A stretch of DNA of 64,000 nucleotides from Benincasa hispida (GCF_009727055.1 NC_052357.1:84280970-84344969); one strand, 5' to 3'; positions 23,641-36,679 are shown, numbered from the stretch's first letter. Notes: generated by a model from the letters alone, not told the origin. A program made the numbers and translations.

Positions 23641-26100
23641 TAAATTTATTGTTAGTGCCACGTGAAGGTTTCAATCTCAATGGTTTCCAATCCAAATTTG
23701 AAAGGAAAAAAAAAAACGGAGAGAAGTTAATGGGGAAAAGAAACCCGAGTAGAGTAGCAAAAGTGCATAACAATGCACGCAATTGTGTATTTTTCAAAGC
23801 AGAGCCGTAAAAGAAATGTACATCATGATATGGCAATGCCACCACTGTGGATCAAGTCATTGCATTCTATGTTTGTTTACCTCCCTTCGTTCATCTTCAT
23901 TTTTTAGCACAATAATTAGTAGGGAAGGATTTTAACTACTCATTTCATAGTTTTAAAAGATATTTTAGGTCGATGGAGCTAAACTCCATTTGGTTTATTC
24001 ATTCCTTTTTGTAATTAAATTAAGGATTGACTTTATGTTTTTTGGTTTACAAATTATGTTTGTATTATAATAAGATTTGAATTCATAACCAAAATTTTAA
24101 AATAAAAATAAGTTTCTAAAAAGATTTGAGATGTATTTTGAAAAAAATATATAAAAAGTAGATAACAAAACAAATAAATCTATTCGTTGAAATAGCCTTA
24201 ATGAGTTTAATTTTAGAAAAATAAATTATTAATTATCAATGCTTATTAAAGGGAGTCTAACTCATTTACTATTCCTTTACTTTGAAATCTTTCAATATTT
24301 GTTGTATTGGAAAAGTTAAAAATATATATTTGAAAAAAGAAAATAAATTTTCTTATACTATAATGCATACTACCTAGTCTATTGATTTCTGTAAAACCAA
24401 CATTAAAAACTAGTTTGGATAATTTAAATAAAATAACGTCTCCTTAATAAAGTGTCAACCCTGATAATACTAGAAGATTTTCTAAAACTAATATGAACTT
24501 GATTAGACAAAATAATCTATCATGTTAAGACGTGAAATTGTGAATGAAAGAATGATACATCTACCTGAAAAATTTCTCCCACCACAAGAGAGATGAAGAC
24601 TACAACTGAACATAAATATAGCCCAATGATATATCTCAATGTATAATATACTTTTATACCTTTTTTTTTTTTTATGTGGTATGATATTTAAATATTTATA
24701 TTCTAATTTTGTTGTACTCATGGTATTAAATTTTTATCGACATGTCGATATTTCCACGTTTCTATAGGTTCGATATCAATGTGGAGGAGAATAACTATTT
24801 TTATTATATCGTAAAAAAATATACTAAACATAATAATTAAATAACAAAATATCACTAATATTAATATAATATTTGACCTGTTAACTTGTTTAAAAATCAT
24901 GAAATATTTACAAACTAATTTAAGTTTTTTTTTTGAATTATTTTGTTTTTATTTTTTTTCAAAAATAACTATCGAAATCGAAATTTTATCACTATTTCCA
25001 TTGAAGTTTCCGTAAAACTAAGATCTTGATATACTAAACATTTTGTTAGGTATGATATTTTCAATATTGGTATCAAGGAAAACCAAATATGAAAAAAGAA
25101 AAAGCTAAAAAATAATAATAATAAAAAAAAGGATATTTGTAATATTGTAAAATAAGGGAAAAATCTAAAAATATATCACTTCTTTAAAATATTTGTAAAT
25201 ATAAAAGTGTTGACTAGTCACCTTTAAAATTTTTCTAATTCTCAATTTCTTCTTTCTTTGTCTTGTCTTGTTGCACATCTTCTTCTTCTCACTTTTTTTT
25301 TTTTAATTTTTTCTTCTATTTTCGCTACTTTTTATTTTAAAATTTTATTTCTTTTCTCCAGTTTTTGCTTCTTCGCTTCTTTTTTTTTTAATGCTATTTT
25401 TTCCCATTTTTGCTTCCAGTTTTTGCTTCTTCCCTTTTTTTTTTTAATTTTTTTAATTTTCTTTCCTTTATTCAAAATTTTCTTCTTCATTTTCTTTTTT
25501 TTATTTTTTTAAAAAAATTATTTTCTTTTTTTTATCCGGTTTTTGCTTCTTCCATTTTTCCATAAGTATTATGAGACTGAGTTTTGTACTCAAGAATTGA
25601 AAGTACCCAATTCATAAGTAACCTAACACCAACAAACCAATCATCAAGTTTGATTATTATAACAAAACATTAAATATAAATAGCAAATGAAAATGAATTT
25701 GAAAGAAACATTTTTTTTGTCCACAAATTTGTACCATTTTTAGAAACATTTCTTAAAAGTTTGAAATAAGAAACGAGAATAGTTATTAAACAAATTTATT
25801 TCTTAAAAAATGAGAAATGCGAACAGTATCATACATGCCAATAGTTTTTTTTTTCTTTTTATAAGACTTTAACAGTATGATGTCTATCAGAAATAAACTT
25901 GAAAAAAATGGCATAGATGACCCAAAATGAAGGGCACAAATTGAAAATTTTGTATATTTGTGTATCATAATACTTGTTTATAAAATCAAATGAAGAAGAA
26001 GGGTCTGGTTTGGCTGTTAGCTATTTTTGTGAAAGTGCCCTTGAGAAGTATCGAAAAGAAAATGGACTATATGGATGTTTGGAAAGGACAAGGAAAGGGA
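23641..26100. other. AT-rich gene-free region
   Basis: No recognisable coding sequence on either strand. It includes a T-rich tract at 25240-25560, in which TTTTTGCTTCTT recurs at about 25360, 25410-25425 and 25540. The long Phe-rich frames across this tract are simple-sequence artefacts. Confidence 0.6.
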
Positions 26101-26126
26101 CAATAAGGTGGTCAGTAGCTATCATT

Positions 26127-26292
26127 GATAGAAGCTACCACTAATAGCATGTTATCGATGATAGAAGCTAACACTGATAGTACGTTATCGATGATGAAAA
26201 CTACCATTAATAGTACGTTATCAGTGATAGAAGTTATCACTGATAATATGTTATTGATGATAGAGAGCTATCACTAATAATATGCTATCAAT
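26127..26292. repeat. 33-bp tandem repeat, five units
   Basis: Five consecutive imperfect units: 26127-26159, 26160-26192, 26193-26225, 26226-26258 (33 bp each) and 26259-26292 (34 bp). Each starts GAT(A/G)GA or GATGAA and contains a CTA(T/C)CACTGATA-like core. Related palindromic motifs continue to about 26790. Confidence 0.85.
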
Positions 26293-26800
26293 GAGATCAT
26301 TGATAGCATCTTATCAATAAAAGAAGCTGTCACTGATAACCACGATATGAGTAATATTAGTGATTCGGTGATAGAAGTTAGGTGAAATCTATATGTCGAG
26401 TTGTTTTGAAAGTTCATAACTAGTTTTAGAAGTCTATCATTACTAGCCTTAAGCGTTAATATTTTAAGGTTGATTATAATTGATAAAAGTCTATTAGGGA
26501 TAACGACTATCAATGATAGTCACGATAGAACATTACTAGTGATGGCTACTGCGTTAATTCTAAAACGCAGTAACTATCATTGATAGTCACTAATAACCTT
26601 AATTGTTAATGTTTCAAGGTTGATTCCAATTGAGGAAATTATATTAATGATAGCCACTGATAACTGATAGTAAATTAAAAGATAATATTTCAAGATTGTA
26701 TTAATATTTTTCAATTTGAAAGCTACCATTGATAGCAACTATCAGTAATAACAATTGATAGTAGCTATCAGCTGCTATCAGTGATAGCTTTCAATTAGAG
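26293..26800. repeat. scattered CTATCANTGATAG palindromes
   Basis: Beyond the ordered array the same short motif (CTATCA, then one base, then TGATAG) recurs on both strands, for example near 26505-26520, 26574-26588 and 26725-26790, without a fixed period. It could fold into hairpins. No terminal structure of a transposon was found. Confidence 0.55.
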
Positions 26801-27970
26801 AAAATCAGAAAGAAGCCAGCAAAATGATGGTTAGACGTGAGATTTTTAGTGTTTTATCATTTTTTTGGTCTATATATATAATTATTTTATCATTGTCCTA
26901 CATATTATATTATTTTGGGCTCAAATCCATTTACGCAACTAGCCTTAATAAAAAAGCGGTGAACAGTGCAGATGGACTAAGAGTTGGGCCAGTGTTGGTG
27001 GGGTGGAGAAAGGATTGAGGCACTGGTGGGCCGATCACAAATGGACCAGATGACGGAAGATAAGAGGGGGAAAGTATTGGGAAATTTGTGAGGGATAGCT
27101 ATTTTAATAAATGACTAAAAGAAAAAAAAAAGTTGAAAAATAGCTAAACCGGTTGAATATGGAATAAGTTTGTCTATTGGTTATTTCGGGTTACTTCCGT
27201 ATGTTTTAGGATTTTCTCTTTTAATTGTAATTTGATTTTGAGATATCATATTTAATTCTTTTGGTTTCTAAAATTCAAAATTTGTAGTATTTTCAGAATT
27301 GTTTGCGTCTTCGATTTTTTAAAAAATCCTATTGTGTTTATCCTGTCATCTTCGACGCGTTCCAATTTTGGTTGCTTTTCGTCTCTCATCTTCAACCTCT
27401 GATTTTAGCAAGTACTTTACATAACAATTTACATAAAACTTGTGTAAACTGTTTTACATTTTCCCCCTGTTTTCCAAGTCTTTGTCAGAATTACGTTCTT
27501 CATCACTTGTATCACTTTTTGAATTTACATTATCCTATATGAACATTGTATGTATAAGTAGTAAACTACGTACTAAAAGTAACACACTAAAAATTCCAGA
27601 CAAATACAATGTATATATTTGTGTACGTACCTCTCTTCTTCTTCAATCTCCTGTTCTTGTGTGATTTGACTTACTTTTTGGTGGTTTGTTTACTTTCCAC
27701 AAGGTGGAGCCCCTGAATTAAAAGTACACATATTGAATGTGTTATGATGTACAAATACGATATATTTACCTTCTTTATTCTGGCTTTTTTGTTTTTGTTA
27801 CTTCCTTTGGCTTCTTCCATTATATTGGGCGTTCCCTTTTTTAATTCACGATTATAATGTTTTACTTTACTGTAAAAACTAAAACCAAAAGGTGGAAAAG
27901 CTAAATATTTGTACCTCTTGATCGTAGTTAATTGTTATTGGTGCAAGGTCCTTTAGTTAATGTAAAGCTG
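26801..27970. other. gene-free spacer
   Basis: AT-rich DNA without recognisable domains or repeats. Short open frames near 26824-27018 and 27303-27664 show no family features. Confidence 0.5.
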
Positions 27971-27971
27971 A

Positions 27972-28299
27972 AAAAAGAAAATGGAGACAGGGAAGATGAA
28001 GAGACAGGGAGCTCAAGAGACAGGCGACTGTTCGAATTTCCTCATATATTTCTCCAATCAAAACCTCTAACATTTATACATCAGAAGCCCTAGGAAATGA
28101 GGGCAAATTAAATGAAAGAATAAAAGAATAATTTGTGTATAGGTGTAAGCAGATTGTAGGTGGTCCTAGACCAATCATAAAACTTCCTAACAAATTCTGT
28201 TGAGTGGGAATCATCCTAGTCACCTGCTGATTGTATTCCTATGACGCCACTGTGGTATTTGTGTTGTTGACGTGGAGTTTTCTTTTCTCTTCCTCAATA
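27972..28299 (-). repeat. 3' LTR of F
   Basis: Matches 32786-33018 (for example GTAAGCAGATTGTAGGTGG, then CAATCATAAAACTTCC, and CGTGGAGTTTTC) and ends on + at CCTCAATA next to the C-rich tract. It includes about 100 bp absent from the 5' copy. Confidence 0.82.
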
Positions 28300-28304
28300 T
28301 CCCC

Positions 28305-28970
28305 CCTCAAATGAGGCGGAAGTGCAATGACCCCGAGTTTGTCCCGAAGAGTGAAAAACTGATTATGTGTGAGAGTTTTGGTAAGACGATCAGCCACTTG
28401 ATCAACTGAAGGGACATACCGAACATCTAGAAGTCTTTTGAGAACTTGGTCTCTTACAAAATGAATGTCTATCTCAATGTGTTTTGTCCTGGCATGAAAA
28501 ACTGAGTTGAGAGCCAACGCATTAGCACTCAAATTGTCGCACCATATGACGGGTTTGCTACGCTGTGCAACACCGATCTTTCCAAGAAGCTGTTGAAGCT
28601 AGATTATCTCAGCCGAGGCATGTGCTTGATCGGGCCACCTTGATTGTTTTTTCGAAGACCACAACATAAGTGTGCTCCCAAGAAAGATGCAATAAGCTGC
28701 CACTGATTTTCGGTCATGGATGTTCGTAGCCCAATCGGGATCTGAGAATGCTGAAATGGACATATTAGAATTGGACTGAATGTAGAGGTTGAAGTGTTTG
28801 ATGCCACTGATATATCGAAGGAGACGTTTGACAGCAGACCAATGATTATCAGTAGGGCATTTTAGGAACTGACTGAGCTGATTGACAATAAAGGTGATAT
28901 CAGGTCAAGTGTTAGTGAGGTATTGGAGAGTGCCTATGGTACTTCTATAAAGAAATTGATCTGCAAGGGA
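28305..28970 (-). pseudogene. F RNase H and pol C-terminus
   Basis: Minus-strand reading shows NALALNSVFHARTKHIEIDI, then VDQVADRLTKTL in the usual C-terminal arrangement of Copia RNase H. Upstream, 28604-28807 gives the stretch with LIASFLGAHLC-like residues in a shifted frame. The coding end overlaps the purine tract, as is common in this group. Frameshifts separate it from RT. Confidence 0.78.
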
Positions 28971-29069
28971 TGTTCTACTGTTACAAGAAAGCTACCGATT
29001 CATTACACTAGGTGAAGGAGCAACCTTGAGATCAGACATATTCAGCTTAGTGAGAAGATCAACATACTT

Positions 29070-29600
29070 TTATTGACTTAGTAGGACTCTTTGTTCTAAA
29101 TAGTGAATTTGTACACCAAGGAAGTAGTGAAAAGGTCCGAGATCCTTTAAGGAAAAAAGATTATCTAGCATACCAACTAACTTTTGTATCAAGAGAGCAT
29201 CATTTCTAGTCAAAATTACATCATCAACATATACTAGCAGTAGCACAATAGTTGAACCTCTTCTAAAGATGAATAAGGAAGTGTCTGACCTTGCATTGTG
29301 AAATCCCCATGACAGTAACTCTTCTTTGAGGGTGTTGTTCCAGCCGTTTGGGGCTTGTTTGAGGCCATAGATGGCTCTATCCAGCTTACACACATGATGA
29401 GGGTGATAAGGATCAACGTACCCTAGCGGTTGGCTCATGTATATGTCTTCTTGGAGTTTGCCATTGAGAAAGGCATTATTGAAGTCAAGATGTCTCAACT
29501 TCCAGCCATGAGCTACAAGTGTTATGACCATTCAGATGGTTGAGGCTTTAACTACGGGGCTGAAATTTTCAAAGAAGTCAACACTCGGAGCTTGTGAAAC
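29070..29600 (-). pseudogene. F reverse transcriptase domain
   Basis: 153 open codons on the minus strand (29070-29531) carry LDFNNAFLNGKLQEDIYM, AIYGLKQAPNGW and the active site YVDD (minus strand of 29220-29231), then FSLKDLGPFHYFLGVQIHY. This is the core of a Copia RT. A frame break lies just upstream near 29535, and downstream the frame closes near 29070. Confidence 0.88.
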
Positions 29601-30199
29601 CTTTTGGCTACTAGTCTGGCCTTGTAGCGTTGGATTGTACCATCAAAATGCCATTTAATTTTGAGACCCACTTGGCACCAACAACATCCAGGGAAGGAGA
29701 AAAGGGAACAAAGCTCCATGTACCATTTGTCATCAAGGCAGAGTACTCTTCATCTATTGCACTTTTCTATTGTGGTGTTTTGAGTGCATCAATAACATGG
29801 GTAGGCTCTGTGATGGACCAATCTTTCAAGGACTGAGTGAGAAGGATCCAGGGTTTGAAAATGCCAGCTTTCCCTGGGTGATCATAGAATGTGTGGGGAG
29901 AGGAAGTTGGGCCAGTGGGGTGGTTGTGCTTGGTGATGGGCTAGATTCAGTAGGGAAGAGGTGTGAATAGGGGAGGTTGAAGTAGGTAAGTCAGGGGTAG
30001 ATTGAGGGGTGGGAAGTTGTAATTGTATAGGGGAAGGGAGGTCAGGTGGGTTGTTAGAGAGAAAGTTTATGGAGTGAGAGGCTGGTGAGGCCGTTATATG
30101 AGCAGGGCAAGATGCTGGTGTGTTGGTTGAGGCAGGACCAACAGACTGTGGGCAAGAGGGGGTTGCTCCTACAGTTGACACTTCAGGGATTATGGTAGC

Positions 30200-31677
30200 C
30201 AAGAGACCGGGGCTAATGGTTGTTTTGTCATACTTCTTGTACCTGTAAAGCTGGACTTAAAAGGAAAATCATCCTCATTAAATATAACATTTCTAGATAT
30301 AAATATTCTACCAGACATGTTTAAGCACATATACCCTTTGTGATGTAAGCTAGGTCCAAGGAAAACTCATTTTTTCGTGCGATAGCTAATCTTATGATCA
30401 TTGTACGATCTTAAGCAAGGAAAACAAGCACACCTGAACACTTTTAAATCTGCAAAATCTAACCTCTTATCAACCAATAGTTCAAGAGGAGACTTACCTT
30501 GAAGGACAGGAGTTGGCAAGCCATTGATTAGATAGGTTACATAAGCAAAGGCTTCCCACTAGTGATGAAGAGGAATAGAAGATTGAGCCAATAAAGTCAG
30601 ACCTTTTTCAACAATGTCTCGATGTCGTCTCTCAGGCCTTCCATTTTGTGATGAAGTATAGGGGCAAGAGAACCTTGAGCTAGTACCCTGCTGACCACAA
30701 AACTGATGCACTCGTACATACCCCCCCAACCCCCCCCCATTATCAGATTGAAGTATTTTCACAACCCCATTGTATTGTTATTTTATCATAGTAGTAAAGT
30801 GTTGTTAGGCAGCTAACGTGTCGATTTTCAATCGTAGGGGATAAATCTAGGTGTACCTACTGTAATCATTCAAAAATATAACATAATATCTATAATCTTC
30901 AGAAGATAAAATTGGTGCAAGCCCCCATAAATCCGTATGTACTAAGTCAAATAGTTTAGTAGCTCTCGACTTAGAGTTTGGAAATGCAAGAGAATGAGAT
31001 TTCCCATATTGACAATTATCACAAAATTGAACTTCATCATTCATACTAGTTGGAAGATTACATTGCTTAATGACAAGTTCTAAAGTTCTCAAGGCAAGAT
31101 GACCAAGATGTTTGTGCCATAAGTTTTTAGACACTTCGTTCTTAGGAGACTTACTAAGACTCGAAAAAATTAAAGCAGACAGCTTGTTATTTTTATGCAC
31201 TGAATGCTTCTGATTAGACTCTTTCGTGGGTATACCTCTCGAACATACTTTAACATCCACAAGTTGGTAAAGACCATCTTTAAGTTTCCCCTTCGGCATG
31301 ATTAGCCCCGTATCCTTGTCCTTAATGAGACATAAATCATTGTGAAACTCAATAAGTATGTTATTATCTTTAGTAATCTTGGACACACTCACAATACTTT
31401 TGGCAATATTAGGCACACATAGCATATCTTTTAACTTCAGCTGATTATTACCATTCAAGAGACAAACATCACCTATATGCGAGATTCTAAGAGTATCACC
31501 ATTTGCAACAACAATTGAGTCCTTACCTCTATATTCGTTCGGATTTCCTAAATTGGTATAGTCAGCTGTCACATGGCTTGAGGCACCACTATCTGCATAC
31601 CAACTTAGATTAGTGAGAGTTTCAGGGTCTGCCATGAAGGATTGGGGAGTGTGGAGGTAACAAGAGCAGACTGACAT
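30200..31677 (-). pseudogene. F protease and integrase region
   Basis: The minus strand of 30847-31677 is open for 276 codons. It has an intact protease active site (WYADSGASSHVT; DSG on the minus strand of 31586-31594), the gag-pre-integrase zinc-binding residues (KHLGHL, then FCDNCQYGK), and the integrase start (LVHTDLWG, NDYSRYT). The integrase continues at 30559-30762 with LQSDNGGG and RPERRHRDIVE in a shifted frame. A C-rich run at 30721-30738 encodes extra Gly near the catalytic SDNGG. The part to 30200 is a low-complexity linker. Confidence 0.85.
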
Positions 31678-32766
31678 TATGGGGCTCCCTTGTTTTGTTG
31701 TTGGCTTGTGTTTTCTCCCCTATTTTGTGAAAAATTTGGTGGTGCCAACTTTCTGTTATAATGCCCATAGCAGTAGTATGCAGTGTGACCAAAGCGACCA
31801 CATACTTGACAGGATGGTTTGTTGCCTCTTCCTCTGCCTTTTCCTCTATTACTGTTATTACCTCTCTGATTCTCGCTTGAACTGTTGTTGTTGTTGCCTT
31901 GAGGCCTATGATTCGAGCTGACAGAAGGACCTCTGGTATTAGCCATGTTAATAGTGGTATTGTGGCTGAATCTTGTTGAGACTTTGTGCACAGCTTGATA
32001 ATCTAAACGTTTCTCAAAGAGAAGTAACTCTGACTGCATATCCAACCAAGATGCATCTGCTTTACTCTGAATAGTGGCCACCACAGCATTGTATTCTTCA
32101 TCTAATCTTAAAAGCACCTGTGACACCAAAGCCCTAGTAGAGACAGGACTACCAACTTGCTCAAGATTTTTAGAGTTATTTTTCATGATTCTTAAGTATT
32201 CTTCCATTTTCAAGTTACCTTTGCGAGTAGACTGAAAGACTTGCCTGGGATAATCTTCTTCAGCATGCGATTGGACTCCAAAAAGTTAATTAATATTGTC
32301 CCATAGCATTTTGGCACTCTCACACCCCATGACTTGAACTGCAATTTCAGGGGTCATCGAGTTGTACAACCACCCAAGTAGTAGCTGATCTACCGCCATC
32401 TAAGCTTCATATTGAGGGTTCACCTCAGAGAGCAATGTGGAACTCGAGCCCCATACATTTCCATTTGAGCCTCTGTCAGATGTAGAAGCTCCAATAACAG
32501 CTTCGCCGAAAAACCCAGCTCTTGCGGCAATCGCCTCCCTACCTGTGGAAGGCTGGAGATACATTGGAGGGCATGGCTTTTCGCCAGTCAGATAGCCTTC
32601 AAGTCTGTAGCTCCTCAAAATCAGTTAAGATTCTTCCACAATAAGAAGTTCTCCAGTTAAGTTTTATAGAGGTGATTTGGTTTAGGAGTTGGTTCAAGGG
32701 AGGGCTGCTAAACACAGTATTTGCGGGGTTCAAAGGAGAGCTATCACTGAGGTTGGCGTTGGCCAT
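31677..32766 (-). pseudogene. F gag
   Basis: Starts at the ATG on the minus strand of 32764-32766 (MANANLSDSS), only a few bases from the primer binding site. It is broken by frameshifts near 32600 and 32300-32400. The C-terminal piece (31677-32213) is open for 178 codons and includes a basic Asn/Gly/Arg-rich stretch and an intact zinc knuckle CQVCGRFGHTAYYC. It ends at a stop just before the protease frame, offset by a small shift. Confidence 0.85.
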
Positions 32767-32785
32767 AATAGGCTCTGATACCAAG

Positions 32786-33018
32786 TTAAAAGAAAATGAA
32801 GAGACAAGGAAGATGAAGAGATAAGGGAGCTCAAGAATAAAAGAATAATTTATGTACAGGTGTAAGCAGATTGTAGGTGGTCCTAGACCAATCATAAAAC
32901 TTCCTAATAAATTCTGTTGAGTGGGAATCAGCCTAGTCACTTGCTGATTGTATTCCTATGTGGCGCCACTGTGGTATTTTTCTTGCTGACGTGGAGTTTT
33001 CATTTCTCTTCCTCAATA
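32786..33018 (-). repeat. 5' LTR of F, internally deleted
   Basis: Starts (+) at TTAAAAGAAAATGAAGAGAC beside the perfect tRNA-Met primer site complement GGCTCTGATACCA at 32771-32783. It lacks about 100 bp compared with the 3' LTR, between GGAGCTCAAG and AATAAAAG. Confidence 0.8.
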
Positions 33019-33416
33019 CCTTTTGCTTCTTTCTTCTATGGGTTTCTCTGGCAGCTAATAATCAATCTCTTTTCCTTCTATTGGTACTTGGTAGTTGATG
33101 CTGCTTTTACATGATTTTAGGGCTAATTATGTGTAAAATAATGAACATTAGTTTCTAGATTGCATGCACAAATTTTAAAATTTTTTGAATCAGATATCTT
33201 GATGATTTAAATGTTCATCGAATCTGGAATAGGAAATCCCGCAATCGAATGGTCATACTTTATTCTAATATCATGCTCCTTAATCCACTATTCATTTTTG
33301 TTTTTTTTTCAAACATCCTTTCATTTTTTTTTTTAAAATCAATTTAACATTGATGATGAGAACATAACATCAAAATCGTATTAAAAAAAATTATTTTCCA
33401 AGAGCCCTAAAAGGGG

Positions 33417-33886
33417 TGTTAGATATATTTAAATAATAATATGTTTAATTAAAGTATGAGCTATGTATGTGGATTAATAATTTATAATATAGGTTTATTT
33501 TATTAAATTGGACTCTATTATGTGATCTAATTAATTAAGACCCTAGATTCCTAATTGAGTATGACTTAATGAATAGAAGCTCATTCCTAGTTAATTAGGG
33601 TTTGAGGGAACCCTAATTGAACTAGTATATAAAGAGACCTTAGGGCTATAATCCCCAATATACCAAAACAATAAGCACTCAGTTTTTCTTGAATCCCATC
33701 TAGAGAGATCCTACTAAAGGCATTCGAAGTTTTGGTTGAGAAAGACTATAGTCGTCTTAGTCATTGTCATCTCGAAGCTATCATCAATCACAGTGGAATC
33801 CGATATGTTATTTATTCTTGACAATTTAGCATGAATGATCCTACGGTTAAATCTATCTAATATAGATTTAAATATTTATGCTAACA
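33417..33886 (+). repeat. 5' LTR of E2
   Basis: 470 bp, TGTTAGATATATTTAAATAA to TTATGCTAACA, with canonical TG...CA ends. Followed after two bases by the primer binding site. Matches the E1 LTRs. Confidence 0.9.
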
Positions 33887-34461
33887 AGTGGTATTAAAGC
33901 ATGAATTTCATGTTGGATTGTTGGTTTATATTTGTTTTTCATTGGTATTGTGATTCAATTTTGGTTTTGGTTAAAGAATTTAAAGATTATTTTTGTTATG
34001 GTATGAACACCGCCTAAAAGCGAAGCCTACAAATTGAATCATGTTACCAATTATTTAGATTTTATTCTTTTTGTTCTTTTTTTTTTTTGTTCTTTTAGCA
34101 ATCTATTGTGATTAATAGTCAACATGAACACAAATTTGTTTTTCTGATTAATGATAAGCATGAACACAGATTGTGATTAAAAGAATTAAAAAAAAAAAAT
34201 ATGCACAGATTGTGCATATTGTTGTGTCGCCGACAATTGCCTAAATTTTTTCCATGGCAGCAAGTTTCTTTCATTGGTGGTGGAAGCAAGGCTTCAACGC
34301 CAATGGTCTGCAAGCTAAGAAATTGGACATCGATTGAAGAATCAAATTGGTCAACTGCCAATTGAAATTTTGTTGTTATTGCTTATTTGATCTTCTTGGT
34401 GGTTCATGATGTTGATAGTTGATAATTGACTAAATTTAAATAAGGTTTTTAAATTAAGTAT

Positions 34462-34730
34462 GTGAATTTGAATCTAAAGCTTGATTGATGATTCAAGTTT
34501 AAATTAAATTAATTATATTGTGAATCCGGTTTAATTTTGATTAATCATTTGTGAATTTAAGTTAAAATTGATTAATCATGTTGTGGATTCAGGATTAATT
34601 GATCATGTTGTGGATTAAGTTTCAATTTGATTGATATTTTGATGAATTTAAATTTAAATATGATTGATAATGTGGTAAATTTAAATTTAAATTTGATTGA
34701 TATTTTGGTGAATTTAAATTTAAATTTGAT
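34462..34730 (+). repeat. tandem repeats in the E2 untranslated leader
   Basis: Same degenerate 27-35-bp units as in E1 (5050-5295), with GTGAATTTAA/GTGGATT starts. It has one more AAATTTAAATTTGAT-type unit than E1. Confidence 0.6.
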
Positions 34731-35279
34731 ATTGCTTTAATTGTATTATGTGTTTGCAATTATAAATGAATATTGGTAAAGACTATTTGGTGTTCTTTCT
34801 CCTTTAATTTTGTATAATAATATTATTATATTATTGTGTCTTATATTTTAGATTGAATTGGTAAAAATAATATGTTGCCAAAATAGCCTCTATTATCTAG
34901 ATCGATTTAATTATGAAATATAAGATATGCATATTCGTGAATTTATGTAGATAAATATCGGTCCAAAGGAAGATATTATTTGGCCAAATTGTGGGTATGC
35001 ATATGATAATGAGTATGTGGCAATTAAAAGGATTGTTCATGTGAAAAATAGTCGATCCAAAGAAAGATTATTTTTTTATAGAGTTCATTGTCAGTACTTT
35101 GATTACTACGTTGAGAGTGCCAATTATAGTTGATGTGTTTTGCTCAAAGTTTGGACATCGATGTTGTGTTAGGTATCTTGTTAAAAGGGTCCGCCACATA
35201 TGTGAAATTATTTTATTATATTTTGAGCATATGTTTTGTTGTTTATTGTTTTAGTTGATCTTAATCAAATATCTAGAAA

Positions 35280-36020
35280 TTTGAGTTCAATCCCTAATTT
35301 GAATGGATCGAACTTCAAGATTTGGAAGGAAAGCCTAGAGATACTTCTCAGATGTATGAATTTGGACCTCGCATTAAGGATCGATAAACTTATTTCTACT
35401 GAGGAATAGCCAAATACGACTAATATAGAAAAGTGGGAACGATCAAATTGCATGTGTTTGATGATCATTAAGTACTCCAATCCGGAGTCTTTTTGGGGCT
35501 CTATCATGAAACGTGAAAATGCCAATAAGTTCATGCTCAAATTGAGAAATATTTTGCTAAAAATGAAAAGGGGGAAGCAAGTAGTCTTTTGACTTCTTTT
35601 AACTTCTATGAGGTGTAAGGGCAATGGAAACATAAGGGAGTACATTATGGAAATGTTCAATCTCGTAGGTAAATTAAAGGCACTTGATATTGAGATAAAT
35701 GAAAATTTACTCGTACATCTGGTACTTATCTCTCTTCCTGCCCAATTCACTCAGTTTAAGATAAACTATAATACTCAAAAGGATAAATGGACTATTAATG
35801 AGCTTATCTCACAATGTGTGCAAAAAGAAGATAGGATTAAGAGAGAAAGGAAAGAAAGTGCTCATTTAGCAATAAGGTCTCGTGATAAGAAGTAAAGAAA
35901 ATTTGTGGATGCTGCAGAAAGGACATATCAGCAGAATAAAAACGAGAAACAAGCTACTGAAAATCCTTGTTTTTTTGCAAAATGAAAGGTCACTTTAAGA
36001 AAGATTGTTCCAAGTACGTC
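35280..36020 (+). pseudogene. E2 gag remnant
   Basis: Reads IPNLNGSNFKIWKESLEILL at the start. The middle part at 35608-35895 is open for 95 codons (IREYIMEMFNLVGKLKALDI, LPAQFTQFKINYNTQKDKW). A zinc-knuckle region follows near 35965-36010, where one base is missing so that the first Cys pair and the GHFKKDC half are in different frames. Stops near 35410 and 35895 show decay. Homologous to E1 gag. Confidence 0.8.
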
Positions 36021-36679
36021 AAGTGGCGTGTAAAGAAGGGTAAACTTCTTACTTTGGTTTGTTCTGAAGTTAATTTAGCTTTTGTACCTACAGATACTTG
36101 GTGGGTAGATTCTAGTGCTACTACTCACATAAGTATATCAATACAGGTTGCCTGTGGAGCTGACTACCAAGTGATGTTGAAAGATTCATCTATGTGGGCA
36201 ATGGCAAAACATTTCTAATTAAAGCTATTGGAAATTTTGGATTACTTTTAAAAATTGGATGTTATTTGGATCTGAGTGAAACTTTTGTTGTACCGTCATT
36301 TAGACAAAATTTAGTTTCTATTTCCAGTTTGAACAAGTTTGAGTTTTCTTGTTCTTTTGGAAATAATAAAGTTAGTCTTTTTCAAGATTCCAAGCTTATT
36401 GGTCTCGGTTCTTTAATTGATAATATATATATGCTTGATTCTTTTGCTTTATTTAACAAGATCCTGTTATCTAATTCATGTGGTACAAAGCGTAAATTAA
36501 ATGAGAATTTCGTTATGTTATAGCACACACGTTTAGGTCAAATCTCTAAACAGAGAATTCAGAGACTTGTATTAGATGGAATTCTTGATTTCCTTGATTT
36601 AAGTAATTTCGACGTTTGTGTGGAATGTATTAAGGAAAATCAAACAAACATAAGAAAATTAGGTGCCAACAGATGCTCA
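36020..36679 (+). pseudogene. E2 protease to gag-pre-integrase remnant
   Basis: Protease active-site region TWWVDSSATTHIS near 36098-36135, with DSG changed to DSS. The following frame (36194-36523) gives FVVPSFRQNLVSISSLNKFE and continues to the gag-pre-integrase part (HTRLGQISKQRIQRL, with the zinc-binding second His changed to Gln). It is cut at 36679 by the inserted LTR. Confidence 0.8.

Larger units (their letters stand above)
27972..33018 (-). mobile_element. Copia retrotransposon F
   Basis: Minus-strand Copia element, 5.0 kb. Right to left: 5' LTR (32786-33018), primer binding site TGGTATCAGAGCC (complement of 32771-32783, perfect for initiator tRNA-Met), gag, protease, integrase, RT, RNase H, a six-base C run (28301-28306) that is the purine tract on the minus strand, and the 3' LTR (27972-28299). 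The 5' LTR lacks about 100 bp present in the 3' copy. LTR ends read TATTGAGG rather than TG at both copies. The outer edges are within about 5 bp. Confidence 0.88.

Noticed and set aside
25258..25512. Open frame rich in Phe, hydrophobic like a membrane protein
   Set aside because: It lies in a T-rich simple-sequence tract, so Phe runs are forced by composition. No family features.
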